A DNA stretch of 16,039 nucleotides from SIG565 sp045613385 (GTDB taxonomy: Bacteria; Bacillota; Clostridia; Oscillospirales; Acutalibacteraceae), in the NCBI GenBank assembly GCA_045613385.1, contig JAZLAW010000015.1:1-16039 (forward strand). The letters are read 5' to 3'. Within the stretch, counting starts at the first letter, position 1. Every line of letters starts with the position of its first letter. Below the pieces are notes generated by a model. That model did not search any database. It had not been told where the DNA came from and worked only from the letters and a program-made list of their open reading frames with translations. The translations under genes were made by a program, and so were the position numbers. Below, in pieces: positions 1-5,981 of this stretch.

Positions 1-407
1 CCGATAGCACCTTCAGCTGCGGCAAAAGATTCGTGACCTGCCAGGAATGCAAAGCACTTTGTTTCTTCTCTGAGAAGCATAGCGCCTAAGTTACCGTGGC
101 CGATACCAACCTTACGGTCGTCAGCAACAGAACCGGGGATACAGAAAGCCTGTAAACCGAGACCGATTTTTTCTGCAGCTTCTGCAGCGTTAGCGGCTTT
201 GTCTTTAATTGCGATAGCGCAACCTACAACGTAAGCCCAACAAGCATTCTCAAAGCAGATGGGCTGGATGCCCTTAACGATATTGTAAGCATCTACGCCT
301 GCTTTATCGCAGATTTCTTTAGCTTCCTCAATGGAGGAAATTCCGTGCTTATTAAGCTCGGCATTAATTTGGTCAATTCTTCTTTCATAACTTTCGAATA
401 AAGCCAT
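1..407 (-). CDS. GGGtGRT family protein, N-terminal part (cut by window edge)
   Basis: The reverse strand encodes 135 residues from an ATG at 407, starting MALFESYERRIDQIN and still open at base 1. The N-terminus, including the stretches GIQPICFENACWAY and GIGHGNLGAMLLREETKCF, matches my memory of the uncharacterised GGGtGRT family. Full members are roughly 330 residues and carry the naming motif near the C-terminus, which lies outside this window. Two conserved cysteines occur in the ICFENACW stretch. The start is fixed by a strong GGAGGAAGAA site directly upstream (411-420 on the plus strand). It lies 18 nt downstream of the NifU-like gene, so the two are almost certainly co-transcribed and coupled in function. 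No activity is known to me; a role with iron-sulfur clusters is inferred from context only. Confidence 0.85.
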   Translation of the reverse strand, partial: MALFESYERRIDQINAELNKHGISSIEEAKEICDKAGVDAYNIVKGIQPICFENACWAYVVGCAIAIKDKAANAAEAAEKIGLGLQAFCIPGSVADDRKVGIGHGNLGAMLLREETKCFAFLAGHESFAAAEGAI

Positions 408-425
408 TTTTTCTTCCTCCTTTAA

Positions 426-1118
426 TTATTCGTGGCGCGGGTCGATGAGCTTAGCAGCGTCATCAACGCGTCCGTACTGACCGCTGGCTTTAGCTAATGC
501 TTCATTAGCGTCCATGCCCTTAGCAATCATTTCCATCATTTTTCCAAGGTGTACAAACTTGTAACCGATAATTGTACCTGCTTCATCAACGGCACACTTT
601 GTAATGTAACCTTCAGCAAGTTCAAGGTAACGCGGTCCCTTAAGTGAAGTTGCATAGGTAGTACCTGTCTGTGAACGTAAGCCCTTACCTAAGTCTTCAA
701 GACCTGCACCTATCGGGAGACCGTTTTCAGAGAAAGCAGTCTGAGTACGACCGTAAACAATCTGTAAGAAAAGTTCGCGCATAGCTGTGTTGATAGCGTC
801 GCAAACAAGGTCGGTATTAAGTGCTTCAAGAATTGTTTTGCCAACAAGAATTTCGGAGGCCATAGCGGCAGAGTGGGTCATACCCGAGCAACCGATGGTT
901 TCAACCAAAGCTTCTTCAATCACACCGTCTTTAACGTTGAGTGTGAGTTTGCAGGCGCCCTGTTGCGGTGCGCACCAACCAATGCCGTGTGTAAGGCCGG
1001 AAATATCTTTGACTTCCTTAACCTGAACCCATTTTCCTTCTTCCGGAATCGGAGCGGGACCATGGTATGCACCCTTGGCAAGCGGGCACATATTTTCTAC
1101 TTCTTTAGAAATAATCAT
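426..1118 (-). CDS. NifU_N-like iron-sulfur cluster assembly scaffold protein
   Basis: This 230-residue soluble protein resembles the NifU N-terminal/IscU scaffold family, on which Fe-S clusters are built before transfer. The core alpha/beta stretch runs from about residue 55 to 125, and the GCSGMTHSAAMASE segment (Cys77) aligns with the conserved second-cysteine loop of IscU/NifU. Cysteines are at 11, 49, 56, 77, 106 and 174. The usual first motif (PxCGD-like) appears replaced by GWCAPQQGAC, and the usual third motif with Cys before a helix is not evident; RSQTGT occupies that region. Ligand geometry may therefore differ from SUF or ISC scaffolds. The start at 1118 has an AGGAG site 8 nt upstream. 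It is the first gene of a minus-strand operon with the GGGtGRT gene. No SufBCDS genes are in view. Confidence 0.85.
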   Translation of the reverse strand: MIISKEVENMCPLAKGAYHGPAPIPEEGKWVQVKEVKDISGLTHGIGWCAPQQGACKLTLNVKDGVIEEALVETIGCSGMTHSAAMASEILVGKTILEALNTDLVCDAINTAMRELFLQIVYGRTQTAFSENGLPIGAGLEDLGKGLRSQTGTTYATSLKGPRYLELAEGYITKCAVDEAGTIIGYKFVHLGKMMEMIAKGMDANEALAKASGQYGRVDDAAKLIDPRHE

Positions 1119-1175
1119 ATGTATACTCCTTTCGGTATTTTAGTCGCATTTACAAAATTCGACCGGACACAAACA

Positions 1176-1204
1176 ATTATATAATAAAATAAGCAAAAAA
1201 ACAA
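1176..1204 (-). promoter_or_regulatory. Candidate sigma-A promoter of the NifU-like/GGGtGRT operon
   Basis: On the minus strand TTGTTT (1204-1199) and a perfect TATAAT (1181-1176) are separated by 17 nt. The -10 element lies 57 nt before the ATG at 1118. Only half of the -35 matches consensus, so the assignment rests mainly on the -10 box and spacing. Confidence 0.55.
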
Positions 1205-1239
1205 CATAAAAATATTTATTTGTGAAAAATTTATCATTA

Positions 1240-1268
1240 TTGAGTTTCTAAAACCGATATGATAATAT
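1240..1268 (+). promoter_or_regulatory. Candidate sigma-A promoter of the flavin reductase gene
   Basis: TTGAGT (1240-1245), a 17-nt spacer and TAATAT (1263-1268) precede the GTG start at 1296 by about 27 nt. It fires away from the minus-strand promoter at 1176-1204, so this 170-nt gap is a divergent promoter region. Confidence 0.6.
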
Positions 1269-1295
1269 ATAATTAACTAAGGGAGAGTGATTTTT

Positions 1296-1796
1296 GTGAG
1301 TTTTAAAGAGATTTCCGCAAAGGAACTAAATGAGAACTTTATAAAAAATATTGCAGAAGAATGGATGCTTATAACAGCCGGTAATGAAAAGGGCTATAAT
1401 ATGATGACGGCATCCTGGGGATTTATGGGTGAAATGTGGGGCAGTGATTCGGTTGTAGCCGCCATCCGCCCACAGCGTTATACAATGGAATTTATTGGTA
1501 AGAGCGACCGTTTTACACTTTCATTTTATGGCGATAAAAAGGAAATTCATAAGGTTTGCGGCTCAATGTCGGGCAGGGATGTTAATAAGACCGAGCTGGC
1601 AGGACTAACCCCGGTGTTTGATGATAATACGGTGTATTTTAACGAAGCACGGCTTGTATTTGTATGTAAAAAACAGTATGTAGCGCCGCTTACCGCCGAT
1701 GGCTTTTGCGACACCGAGCCACTAAAAAAATGGTACAATAACGATTTACACAATATGATTATCGGTAAAATCGAAAAGGTGCTGATAAGAGAATAA
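1296..1796 (+). CDS. Flavin reductase-like domain protein
   Basis: The product is a 166-residue soluble protein of the flavin reductase-like FMN-binding split-barrel family. Typical features are EEWMLITAGN (22-31), MTASWG (37-42) and IRPQRYT (57-63), which form the flavin phosphate/isoalloxazine pocket in this clostridial subfamily. Such proteins bind FMN and may reduce it or act as a redox partner; the substrate cannot be read from sequence. I place the start at GTG 1296 because GGGAGAG (1281-1287) sits 8 nt upstream. An in-frame GTG at 1287 would overlap that site, and from 1296 the protein begins MSFKEIS, as relatives do. It is monocistronic, bounded by its own promoter and by a terminator immediately after the stop. 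Confidence 0.85.
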   Translation: MSFKEISAKELNENFIKNIAEEWMLITAGNEKGYNMMTASWGFMGEMWGSDSVVAAIRPQRYTMEFIGKSDRFTLSFYGDKKEIHKVCGSMSGRDVNKTELAGLTPVFDDNTVYFNEARLVFVCKKQYVAPLTADGFCDTEPLKKWYNNDLHNMIIGKIEKVLIRE

Positions 1797-1801
1797 AAAA
1801 T

Positions 1802-1823
1802 CTCCCCCAGGGGAGTTTTTTTA
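1802..1823 (+). terminator. Rho-independent terminator after the flavin reductase
   Basis: CTCCC and GGGAG (up to 6 bp, 1802-1815) form a short GC hairpin followed by a run of T with one A, 6 nt after the stop. A-rich sequence precedes the stem, so it could also act on the other strand. Confidence 0.8.
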
Positions 1824-1852
1824 TTGAAAAAAGCAGTAACAAATGATATAAT
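1824..1852 (+). promoter_or_regulatory. Sigma-A promoter of the cobalamin riboswitch operon
   Basis: TTGAAA (1824-1829), a 17-nt spacer and a perfect TATAAT (1847-1852) start directly after the preceding terminator. Transcription would begin near 1859, just before the conserved riboswitch core, leaving a leader of about 220 nt. Confidence 0.75.
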
Positions 1853-1855
1853 TTT

Positions 1856-2052
1856 TTTGTTCAAAAAGGAAACAGGTGAGAGTCCTGTACGAGCCCGTCG
1901 CCGTGAGGCGCAAATATTTTGTTTTTCTTGTTTGTACGCCGCAGTACAAAGACAAGCCATTGGGAGAACCGAGAAGGCGAAAAACAAAGCGCTGCAGTCG
2001 AAATATTTTTTGAACGCTTTCCCAAAATCGCGAGTGCCGAGTGAAAGGGAAT
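1856..2052 (+). ncRNA. Cobalamin (B12) riboswitch
   Basis: The leader carries cobalamin riboswitch core signatures in order: a GGTG followed shortly by GTCC (1875-1885), then ACGAGCCCGTCGCCGTGA (1889-1906), matching the conserved CGG-CCCGCCGCTGT-like core. A nested hairpin follows with arms CTTGT-TTGTAC and GTACAA-A-GACAAG (1927-1955). Next comes AGCCATTGGGAGAACC leading to GAAGGC, which matches the family's GCCACTG...GGGAAGGC arm. The 3' half, near GAGTGCCGAG, is less canonical, so the exact end is uncertain. A weak P1 helix may form between the T-rich start and the A-rich segment near 2050-2066. I see no terminator between aptamer and start codon, so translational control of the AAGGAG site at 2068-2073 is the likelier mechanism. 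The downstream genes fit B12 uptake. Confidence 0.82.
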
Positions 2053-2081
2053 AAAAGAAAAATATTAAGGAGAAACAAAAT

Positions 2082-2534
2082 ATGAAAATGACAAACTTTA
2101 AAAAGATTTTGTCGTTACTTATTTGTTTTGTGCTGATTGCGGCTATAGCACTTATAACAATAGGTTGTAACGACATAAAAACCCCTAACGGTGAGAACTC
2201 GTCTAGTCAGAGTGGGCAGGTGGAGAAAACCATCAAGGGCACAGGTGCTACTGTTTTTGATTTTACAGTAACCGACAAAGAAGGCAAGGAAACCGCCTTT
2301 GAAATCCACACCGATAAAAAGACGGTTGGCGAAGCACTTTTGGAATTAGACCTTATTGCCGGGGAAGACGGACCATATGGCCTTTATGTTAAAACGGTAA
2401 ACGGCGTTACGGTTGACTTCGACACCGACGGTAAATACTGGGCTTTTTATGAAAATGGGAATTATGCGGTCAAAGGCGTAGAAAAAACCGATATAGTCAC
2501 AAATGTTAAATATGAGTTCAGGGCGCAAAAATAA
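2082..2534 (+). CDS. DUF4430 (transcobalamin-like C-terminal) lipoprotein
   Basis: The 150-residue product has a lysine-containing N-terminus, a hydrophobic segment (about 9-27) and a lipobox-like TIGC with Cys29, so it should be an outer-face membrane lipoprotein. A Ser/Asn/Gly-rich tether (30-52) leads to one DUF4430 domain (about 55-148), marked by GKYWAFYENG (117-126) and the closing KYEF. This domain is related to the C-terminal domain of animal transcobalamins and intrinsic factor. Here it is essentially the whole mature protein. It is the first gene behind the cobalamin riboswitch and overlaps the next start by one base (TAATG), so the two should be translated together. A corrinoid-capturing role is inferred from fold family, riboswitch and neighbour. 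The ATG follows an AAGGAG site by 8 nt. Confidence 0.85.
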   Translation: MKMTNFKKILSLLICFVLIAAIALITIGCNDIKTPNGENSSSQSGQVEKTIKGTGATVFDFTVTDKEGKETAFEIHTDKKTVGEALLELDLIAGEDGPYGLYVKTVNGVTVDFDTDGKYWAFYENGNYAVKGVEKTDIVTNVKYEFRAQK

Positions 2535-3037
2535 TGAAACTGACAGTAAAAGATATCGCACTTTTCGGTATGCTCGGTGCGCTTATGTTCGCATCAGACT
2601 TAATGATGGAAGCACTGCCGAATATACATTTAATCGGTGCGTTTATAGTAGCAGTAACGACCGTTTACCGCACGAAAGCGTTATTCCCGATATACATATA
2701 TGTGCTTTTAAACGGCATTTATTCAGGCTTCTCACTATGGTGGGTTCCATACTTATATGTATGGACTGTTCTCTGGATGTTTGTAATGCTTTTACCTAAG
2801 AAAATGCCTGTAAAAATAGCGCCTATAGTTTATATGTGTGTATCGGCGGCACACGGTTTTTTGTTTGGTATAATTTATTCTCCATCCCAATTACTGCTGC
2901 TTGGACTTGATTTTCAAGGTATGCTATCCTGGATAGCCGCGGGGATACCGTTTGATATTGTTCACGGTATCAGCAATTTTATTTGCGGATTACTTATTGT
3001 ACCGATTATAAAGGTGCTCAAAATCGCAAAAAGATAA
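2534..3037 (+). CDS. ECF transporter S component (probable cobalamin/corrinoid specificity)
   Basis: This is a 167-residue integral membrane protein with about six hydrophobic segments. It has the size and look of the substrate-binding S component of energy-coupling-factor transporters (MKLTVKDIALFGMLGALMFA start, and a conserved GIPFDIVHGISNF stretch around residues 136-148). S components bind the vitamin and need a shared EcfA/EcfA'/EcfT module, which is absent from the window and is presumably encoded elsewhere (group II arrangement). The start overlaps the stop of the DUF4430 gene by one base. Control by the cobalamin riboswitch makes B12 or a precursor the likely substrate. Related S components carry other substrates, so specificity is an inference. 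Confidence 0.85.
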   Translation: MKLTVKDIALFGMLGALMFASDLMMEALPNIHLIGAFIVAVTTVYRTKALFPIYIYVLLNGIYSGFSLWWVPYLYVWTVLWMFVMLLPKKMPVKIAPIVYMCVSAAHGFLFGIIYSPSQLLLLGLDFQGMLSWIAAGIPFDIVHGISNFICGLLIVPIIKVLKIAKR

Positions 3038-3045
3038 TAAAAAGG

Positions 3046-3085
3046 AAACCGTACTCATAATGTTTTTTGAGTGCGGTTTTTGTTG
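3046..3085 (+). terminator. Rho-independent terminator of the riboswitch operon
   Basis: A 12-bp stem (3046-3057 with 3068-3079, one G-U pair) with a T-rich loop is followed by T-rich sequence, starting 9 nt after the S-component stop. Confidence 0.88.
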
Positions 3086-3110
3086 CTTTTTGTAACAATA
3101 TGCGGTTCGC

Positions 3111-3139
3111 TTGACTTATTCTAAAAATTATTTTATAAT
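3111..3139 (+). promoter_or_regulatory. Sigma-A promoter of the sugar transferase operon
   Basis: TTGACT (3111-3116), a 17-nt spacer and a perfect TATAAT (3134-3139) lie about 70 nt before the ATG at 3208. The match is near-consensus and suggests strong constitutive transcription. I see no obvious operator or structured leader in the 60-nt 5' UTR. Confidence 0.8.
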
Positions 3140-3207
3140 GTAACGTGTGATTAAATGCGGATTTTGTACCCTTTTAAATATTACATAAGATATGGAGAGT
3201 TTTCATT

Positions 3208-3840
3208 ATGTACAAGTGCTTTTTTAAAAGGTTGATTGATTTATGTTTAGCCACAATTATTTTTTTGGTAGCATCTCCTGTTTTATTATTAGTGGCCATA
3301 GCCATAAAACTTGATTCAAAGGGACCTATTATTTTTCGCCAGACGCGGCTCGGTAAAGACGGTAAAGAGTTCGAGATGTATAAATTCAGGTCAATGGTTG
3401 TAAACGCCGAAGCAGGTGGGGTTTACTCGGATAATAATGACCCGAGAATAACCGCTGTGGGCAACTTTCTTAGAAAAACATCGCTGGATGAATTACCGCA
3501 GTGCATAAATATTATTAAAGGCGATATGAGCTTTATCGGTTTCAGACCGCCACTTACATATCATCCGTGGCCATTTGCTGAGTATACCAATGAACAAAGA
3601 AAGATGTTTTCGGTACGTCCGGGTATTACGGGTTGGGCGCAGGTCAACGGCCGCAAAACTGTCGAATGGCACAGAAGAATAGAGCTTAATGTATGGTATG
3701 CGGAGAACGTATCGTTCCTATTGGATTGCAAAATCTTTTTTATGACCTTCTTCAAGGTTCTTAAAAATTCCGATAACGAAAACATAGGCGCAACCCTTGT
3801 TACAGCAGAAACTAAGGAAGAAACAACGGTTAATAATTAG
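3208..3840 (+). CDS. Membrane sugar-phosphate transferase (initiating phosphoglycosyl transferase)
   Basis: This 210-residue bacterial sugar transferase (monotopic PglC/WbaP catalytic domain) moves a sugar-1-phosphate from a nucleotide sugar to undecaprenyl phosphate, the first step of many surface-glycan pathways. Visible features are the N-terminal membrane helix (about 12-34), FRQTRLGK (43-50), KFRSM (59-63), the catalytic Asp-Glu in TSLDELPQ (D94, E95), GDMSFIGFRPP (105-115) and RPGITGWAQVNGR further on. The usual GPRP is GFRP here, a variant I recall in a clostridial subfamily. The length fits the small PglC-like type without the extra N-terminal domain. GGAGAG lies 8 nt before the ATG. 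The next gene starts 20 nt after the stop. No glycosyltransferases, flippase or polymerase are nearby, so the product glycan is unknown. Confidence 0.9.
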   Translation: MYKCFFKRLIDLCLATIIFLVASPVLLLVAIAIKLDSKGPIIFRQTRLGKDGKEFEMYKFRSMVVNAEAGGVYSDNNDPRITAVGNFLRKTSLDELPQCINIIKGDMSFIGFRPPLTYHPWPFAEYTNEQRKMFSVRPGITGWAQVNGRKTVEWHRRIELNVWYAENVSFLLDCKIFFMTFFKVLKNSDNENIGATLVTAETKEETTVNN

Positions 3841-3860
3841 GACTGTGAGAGAAAATTGAT

Positions 3861-4691
3861 ATGTCGATGAAATTAATGTACATAACCAATAACCCGGAAG
3901 TAGCTTTAATTGCAGAAAAAACCGGCACTGACCGTATCTTTGTTGACTTGGAATATATTGGAAAGGATATACGACAGGGCGGTATGGACACTGTGCAGTC
4001 GAGACATACAACAAATGATGTTAAAAAATTATCTGAAGTTCTGACAAAATCTGAATTACTTGTACGAATTAATCCTATTCACGAAGCTACAGAGCAGTAC
4101 GGCTCTTCAAAAGAAGAAATAGATGCAGTAATCGATAGCGGTGCAGATATTATTATGTTGCCTTTCTTTAAAACAGCAGAAGAGGTAAAAAAATTTGTGT
4201 CTCTTGTTAGCGGCAGGGTACGTACAATGTTGCTTGTTGAAACACCCGAAGCTGCAGAAAATATCGATGAAATACTAAAAATAGATGGTATTGATGAAAT
4301 TTATATAGGCCTTAACGATTTAAGTCTGGGATTCGGTATGAAATTTATGTTCCAGCTTTTAGCTGACGGAACTGTTGATTCACTTATAGAAAAGTTCAAG
4401 AAAAAAGGTATTGCGTACGGCTTTGGCGGTCTCGCATCTCTGGAAGGTGGTTTATTACCGGGGAAAATGGTGCTAAAAGAGCATTATAGACTTGGTTCCA
4501 GCAGGGTTATTTTGTCGCGCAGTTTCTGTAATACACAAAAAATTACCGATTTAACAGAGATAGAAGAAATTTTCAAAACAGGCATAAAAGCATTACGCGA
4601 AGAAGAAAGCAGATGCGAAAATGCCGATGATTATATTGTAAATAAAAACAATGTAAAAAAAGCTGTAGAGAGTATAGTTGAAAAATTATGA
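3861..4691 (+). CDS. HpcH/HpaI family aldolase (aldolase/citrate lyase family)
   Basis: The 276-residue cytoplasmic TIM-barrel protein belongs to the HpcH/HpaI class II aldolase family, metal-dependent enzymes that make or cleave 2-keto acids, typically using pyruvate. Expected residues are in place: SRHT (48-51), Arg69 in VRIN, the metal ligand Glu127 in LLVETPEA and Asp153 in IGLNDLSLGFG. The C-terminal tail (about 240-276) is charged and partly helical. The start at 3861 has a weak GAGAG site 9 nt upstream; a second ATG two codons later is also possible. Its stop overlaps the next start by four bases (ATGA), indicating translational coupling to the dehydrogenase. The position after an initiating sugar transferase suggests it makes or breaks down a keto-acid sugar or substituent for a glycan; the exact substrate is not readable. 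Confidence 0.83.
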   Translation: MSMKLMYITNNPEVALIAEKTGTDRIFVDLEYIGKDIRQGGMDTVQSRHTTNDVKKLSEVLTKSELLVRINPIHEATEQYGSSKEEIDAVIDSGADIIMLPFFKTAEEVKKFVSLVSGRVRTMLLVETPEAAENIDEILKIDGIDEIYIGLNDLSLGFGMKFMFQLLADGTVDSLIEKFKKKGIAYGFGGLASLEGGLLPGKMVLKEHYRLGSSRVILSRSFCNTQKITDLTEIEEIFKTGIKALREEESRCENADDYIVNKNNVKKAVESIVEKL

Positions 4692-5584
4692 AAAAATTAC
4701 TTATAACAAGCGCTTTTAAATATACGCAAAAACAGTATGATGAATTATCCCATTTGGGATATAAAATCATTTTTGCAGATAATGAAAAAGATGAATTACC
4801 GACCGAAGCATATAATGTCGATACGGTTATTTGTAACGGTCTGTTTTTGCATCACGATATTGATAAGTTCCCAAATCTCACTACAATACAAGTTGTGTCC
4901 GCAGGGCTTGACCGTTTACCGCTTGACCGCATAAAAGAACGCGGAATAAAGTATTATAATGCCCGGGGTGTATACTCGGTTCCAATGGCGGAATATGCAA
5001 TTTGCGGAGTACTGGATATTTTGAAAAAAAGCAGATATTTTTATGAAAACCAGAAAGAAAGCACTTGGCTTAAAAACCGCGAAATTGCAGAACTGTACGG
5101 CAAAAATGTACTGATTGTCGGAGCAGGCAGTGTCGGTACTGAATGCGCAAAAAGATTTTCGGCATTTGGCACAAGCGTCCGCGGAGTTGATTTGTTTCCA
5201 AGAGTTGACGCGGCATATACCGAAATAGTGCATCTTGATAAGCTTAAAGAAGAACTTAAAAATGCCGATATAGTAGTACTTACATTACCACTAACAGATG
5301 AAACAAGACACCTGTTTGACACAGATATGTTTAAGGATTTTAAAAAAGGTGCGGTGCTTGTAAATATAGCGCGCGGAGCGGTGGTAGAAACGTGTGCGCT
5401 TATAGATGCACTGAATAGCGGCAAATTATCGGCCGCCTTATTGGATGTTTTTGAAGAAGAACCGCTAACAAAGAAAAGTCCGCTCTGGCAGATGCCGAAT
5501 GTAATTATAACTCCGCATAACTCATTTATGGGTGACGGAAATAATGAGCGCTTGTTTAATGTAATTAAAAACAATTTAGCATAG
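4688..5584 (+). CDS. NAD-dependent D-2-hydroxyacid dehydrogenase family protein
   Basis: The 298-residue protein is a D-isomer-specific 2-hydroxyacid dehydrogenase, interconverting a 2-keto acid and its D-2-hydroxy acid with NAD(P)H. The Rossmann motif GAGSVG is at 145-150, with Asp168 (VRGVDLF) suggesting NAD preference. The catalytic triad is visible: Arg229 in NIARG, Glu258 in DVFEEEPL and His277 in TPHNSF. The catalytic domain is split N-terminally (1-100) and at the C-terminus, as in the family, and the length is slightly shorter than the usual 310-330. It shares ATGA with the aldolase stop and ends at a strong terminator, so it is the last gene of the operon. Reduction of the keto acid handled by the aldolase is a natural guess, not a demonstrated reaction. 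Confidence 0.88.
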   Translation: MKKLLITSAFKYTQKQYDELSHLGYKIIFADNEKDELPTEAYNVDTVICNGLFLHHDIDKFPNLTTIQVVSAGLDRLPLDRIKERGIKYYNARGVYSVPMAEYAICGVLDILKKSRYFYENQKESTWLKNREIAELYGKNVLIVGAGSVGTECAKRFSAFGTSVRGVDLFPRVDAAYTEIVHLDKLKEELKNADIVVLTLPLTDETRHLFDTDMFKDFKKGAVLVNIARGAVVETCALIDALNSGKLSAALLDVFEEEPLTKKSPLWQMPNVIITPHNSFMGDGNNERLFNVIKNNLA

Positions 5585-5600
5585 AAAAAAGCTCTGCCAC

Positions 5601-5636
5601 AAGGGAGACACTTCGTAAGGAAGTGTCTCCCTTTTT
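5601..5636 (+). terminator. Rho-independent terminator of the sugar transferase operon
   Basis: A perfect 14-bp stem (5601-5614 with 5620-5633), a 5-nt loop and a T-rich tail begin 17 nt after the dehydrogenase stop. It also forms the left hairpin of the repeat block, so the element appears to serve as the operon's terminator. Confidence 0.88.
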
Positions 5637-5754
5637 CTTCTTTGTAAATAAAAAATGACACTTTCGATTTGAAAGTGTCATAATGGGTTATACACTTTAT
5701 AAAGTTGTGTAACGAGAAAATATTCTTTTAAATTGACCCAACTCAAAAACAATA

Positions 5755-5934
5755 AGTGATATTGTGAGACGGGTCTCACAGTTATATTTTGCCTTGAGGC
5801 AAAGTGATATTAAACCCTTGCGGTTTTAGTTATATTATATTATATTCGCCCAAAAACTCGCGAAGCGAATATAACTTGGGCATAGCCCAAATATAACTGC
5901 GAAGCAATATCACTCGACTTTGGCGAATATAACT
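5755..5934. repeat. Linker-hairpin palindromic array
   Basis: Linkers AGTGATATT (5755), AGTTATATT (5780), AGTGATATT (5803) and AGTTATATT (5828) alternate with hairpins 5764-5779, 5789-5802 and 5812-5826. After an AT-rich centre (about 5837-5867) the linkers become AATATAACT (5868), AATATAACT (5890), AATATCACT (5906) and AATATAACT (5926), with hairpins 5877-5889, 5899-5905 and 5915-5925 between them. Right linkers are reverse complements of left ones, allowing for the G/T alternation, so the array could fold as one long branched stem in which linkers pair with each other. Arms of individual hairpins differ in sequence while linkers are kept. Confidence 0.8.
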
Positions 5935-5962
5935 GTGGCACCTTCCGTAAGGAAGGTGCCAC
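5935..5962. repeat. 12-bp perfect palindrome at the right end of the repeat block
   Basis: GTGGCACCTTCC (5935-5946), a GTAA loop and the exact complementary arm (5951-5962) form a perfect stem 20 nt beyond the stop of the minus-strand membrane protein. There is no clear T-run after it on the minus strand, so terminator function for that gene is possible but weakly supported. Confidence 0.75.
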
Positions 5963-5981
5963 AACGGCAGAGATTTAATTT

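Larger units (their letters stand above)
5592..5972. repeat. Gene-free block of hairpins with repeated 9-nt linkers, bounded by an inverted repeat
   Basis: The convergent gap between two genes is filled by palindromes. The block opens with CTCTGCC (5592-5598) and closes with its exact complement GGCAGAG (5966-5972). Just inside each end is a strong hairpin sharing a GTAAGGAAG core (5601-5633 and 5935-5962). Between them lie an 11-bp hairpin (5655-5681), a weaker one around 5687-5713, and an array of at least six short hairpins separated by AGTGATATT/AGTTATATT on the left and AATATAACT/AATATCACT on the right. The layout suggests a non-coding mobile or REP-like element. I found no coding potential. 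Confidence 0.7.

Noticed and set aside
1824..2054. Open frame of 76 codons on the plus strand between the flavin reductase and the lipoprotein gene
   Set aside because: It starts in the -35 box, has no ribosome site, and coincides with the cobalamin riboswitch, whose conserved core explains the sequence.
1547..2176. Long minus-strand open frame of 209 codons
   Set aside because: It runs antisense through the end of the flavin reductase, a terminator, a promoter and the riboswitch, and has low-complexity Phe/Ser-rich composition typical of a shadow frame.
3208..5584. Complete capsule or exopolysaccharide locus
   Set aside because: Only the initiating transferase is present; there are no further glycosyltransferases, flippase, polymerase or length-control proteins before the terminator.
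5041..5661. Minus-strand open frame of 206 codons
   Set aside because: It is antisense to the dehydrogenase, whose catalytic residues are intact, and it begins beyond the operon terminator inside the repeat block.
5755..5934. Possible CRISPR array because of regularly repeated short units
   Set aside because: Repeats are only 9 nt, spacing is irregular, spacers are palindromes and repeat orientation flips at the centre; there are no cas genes.
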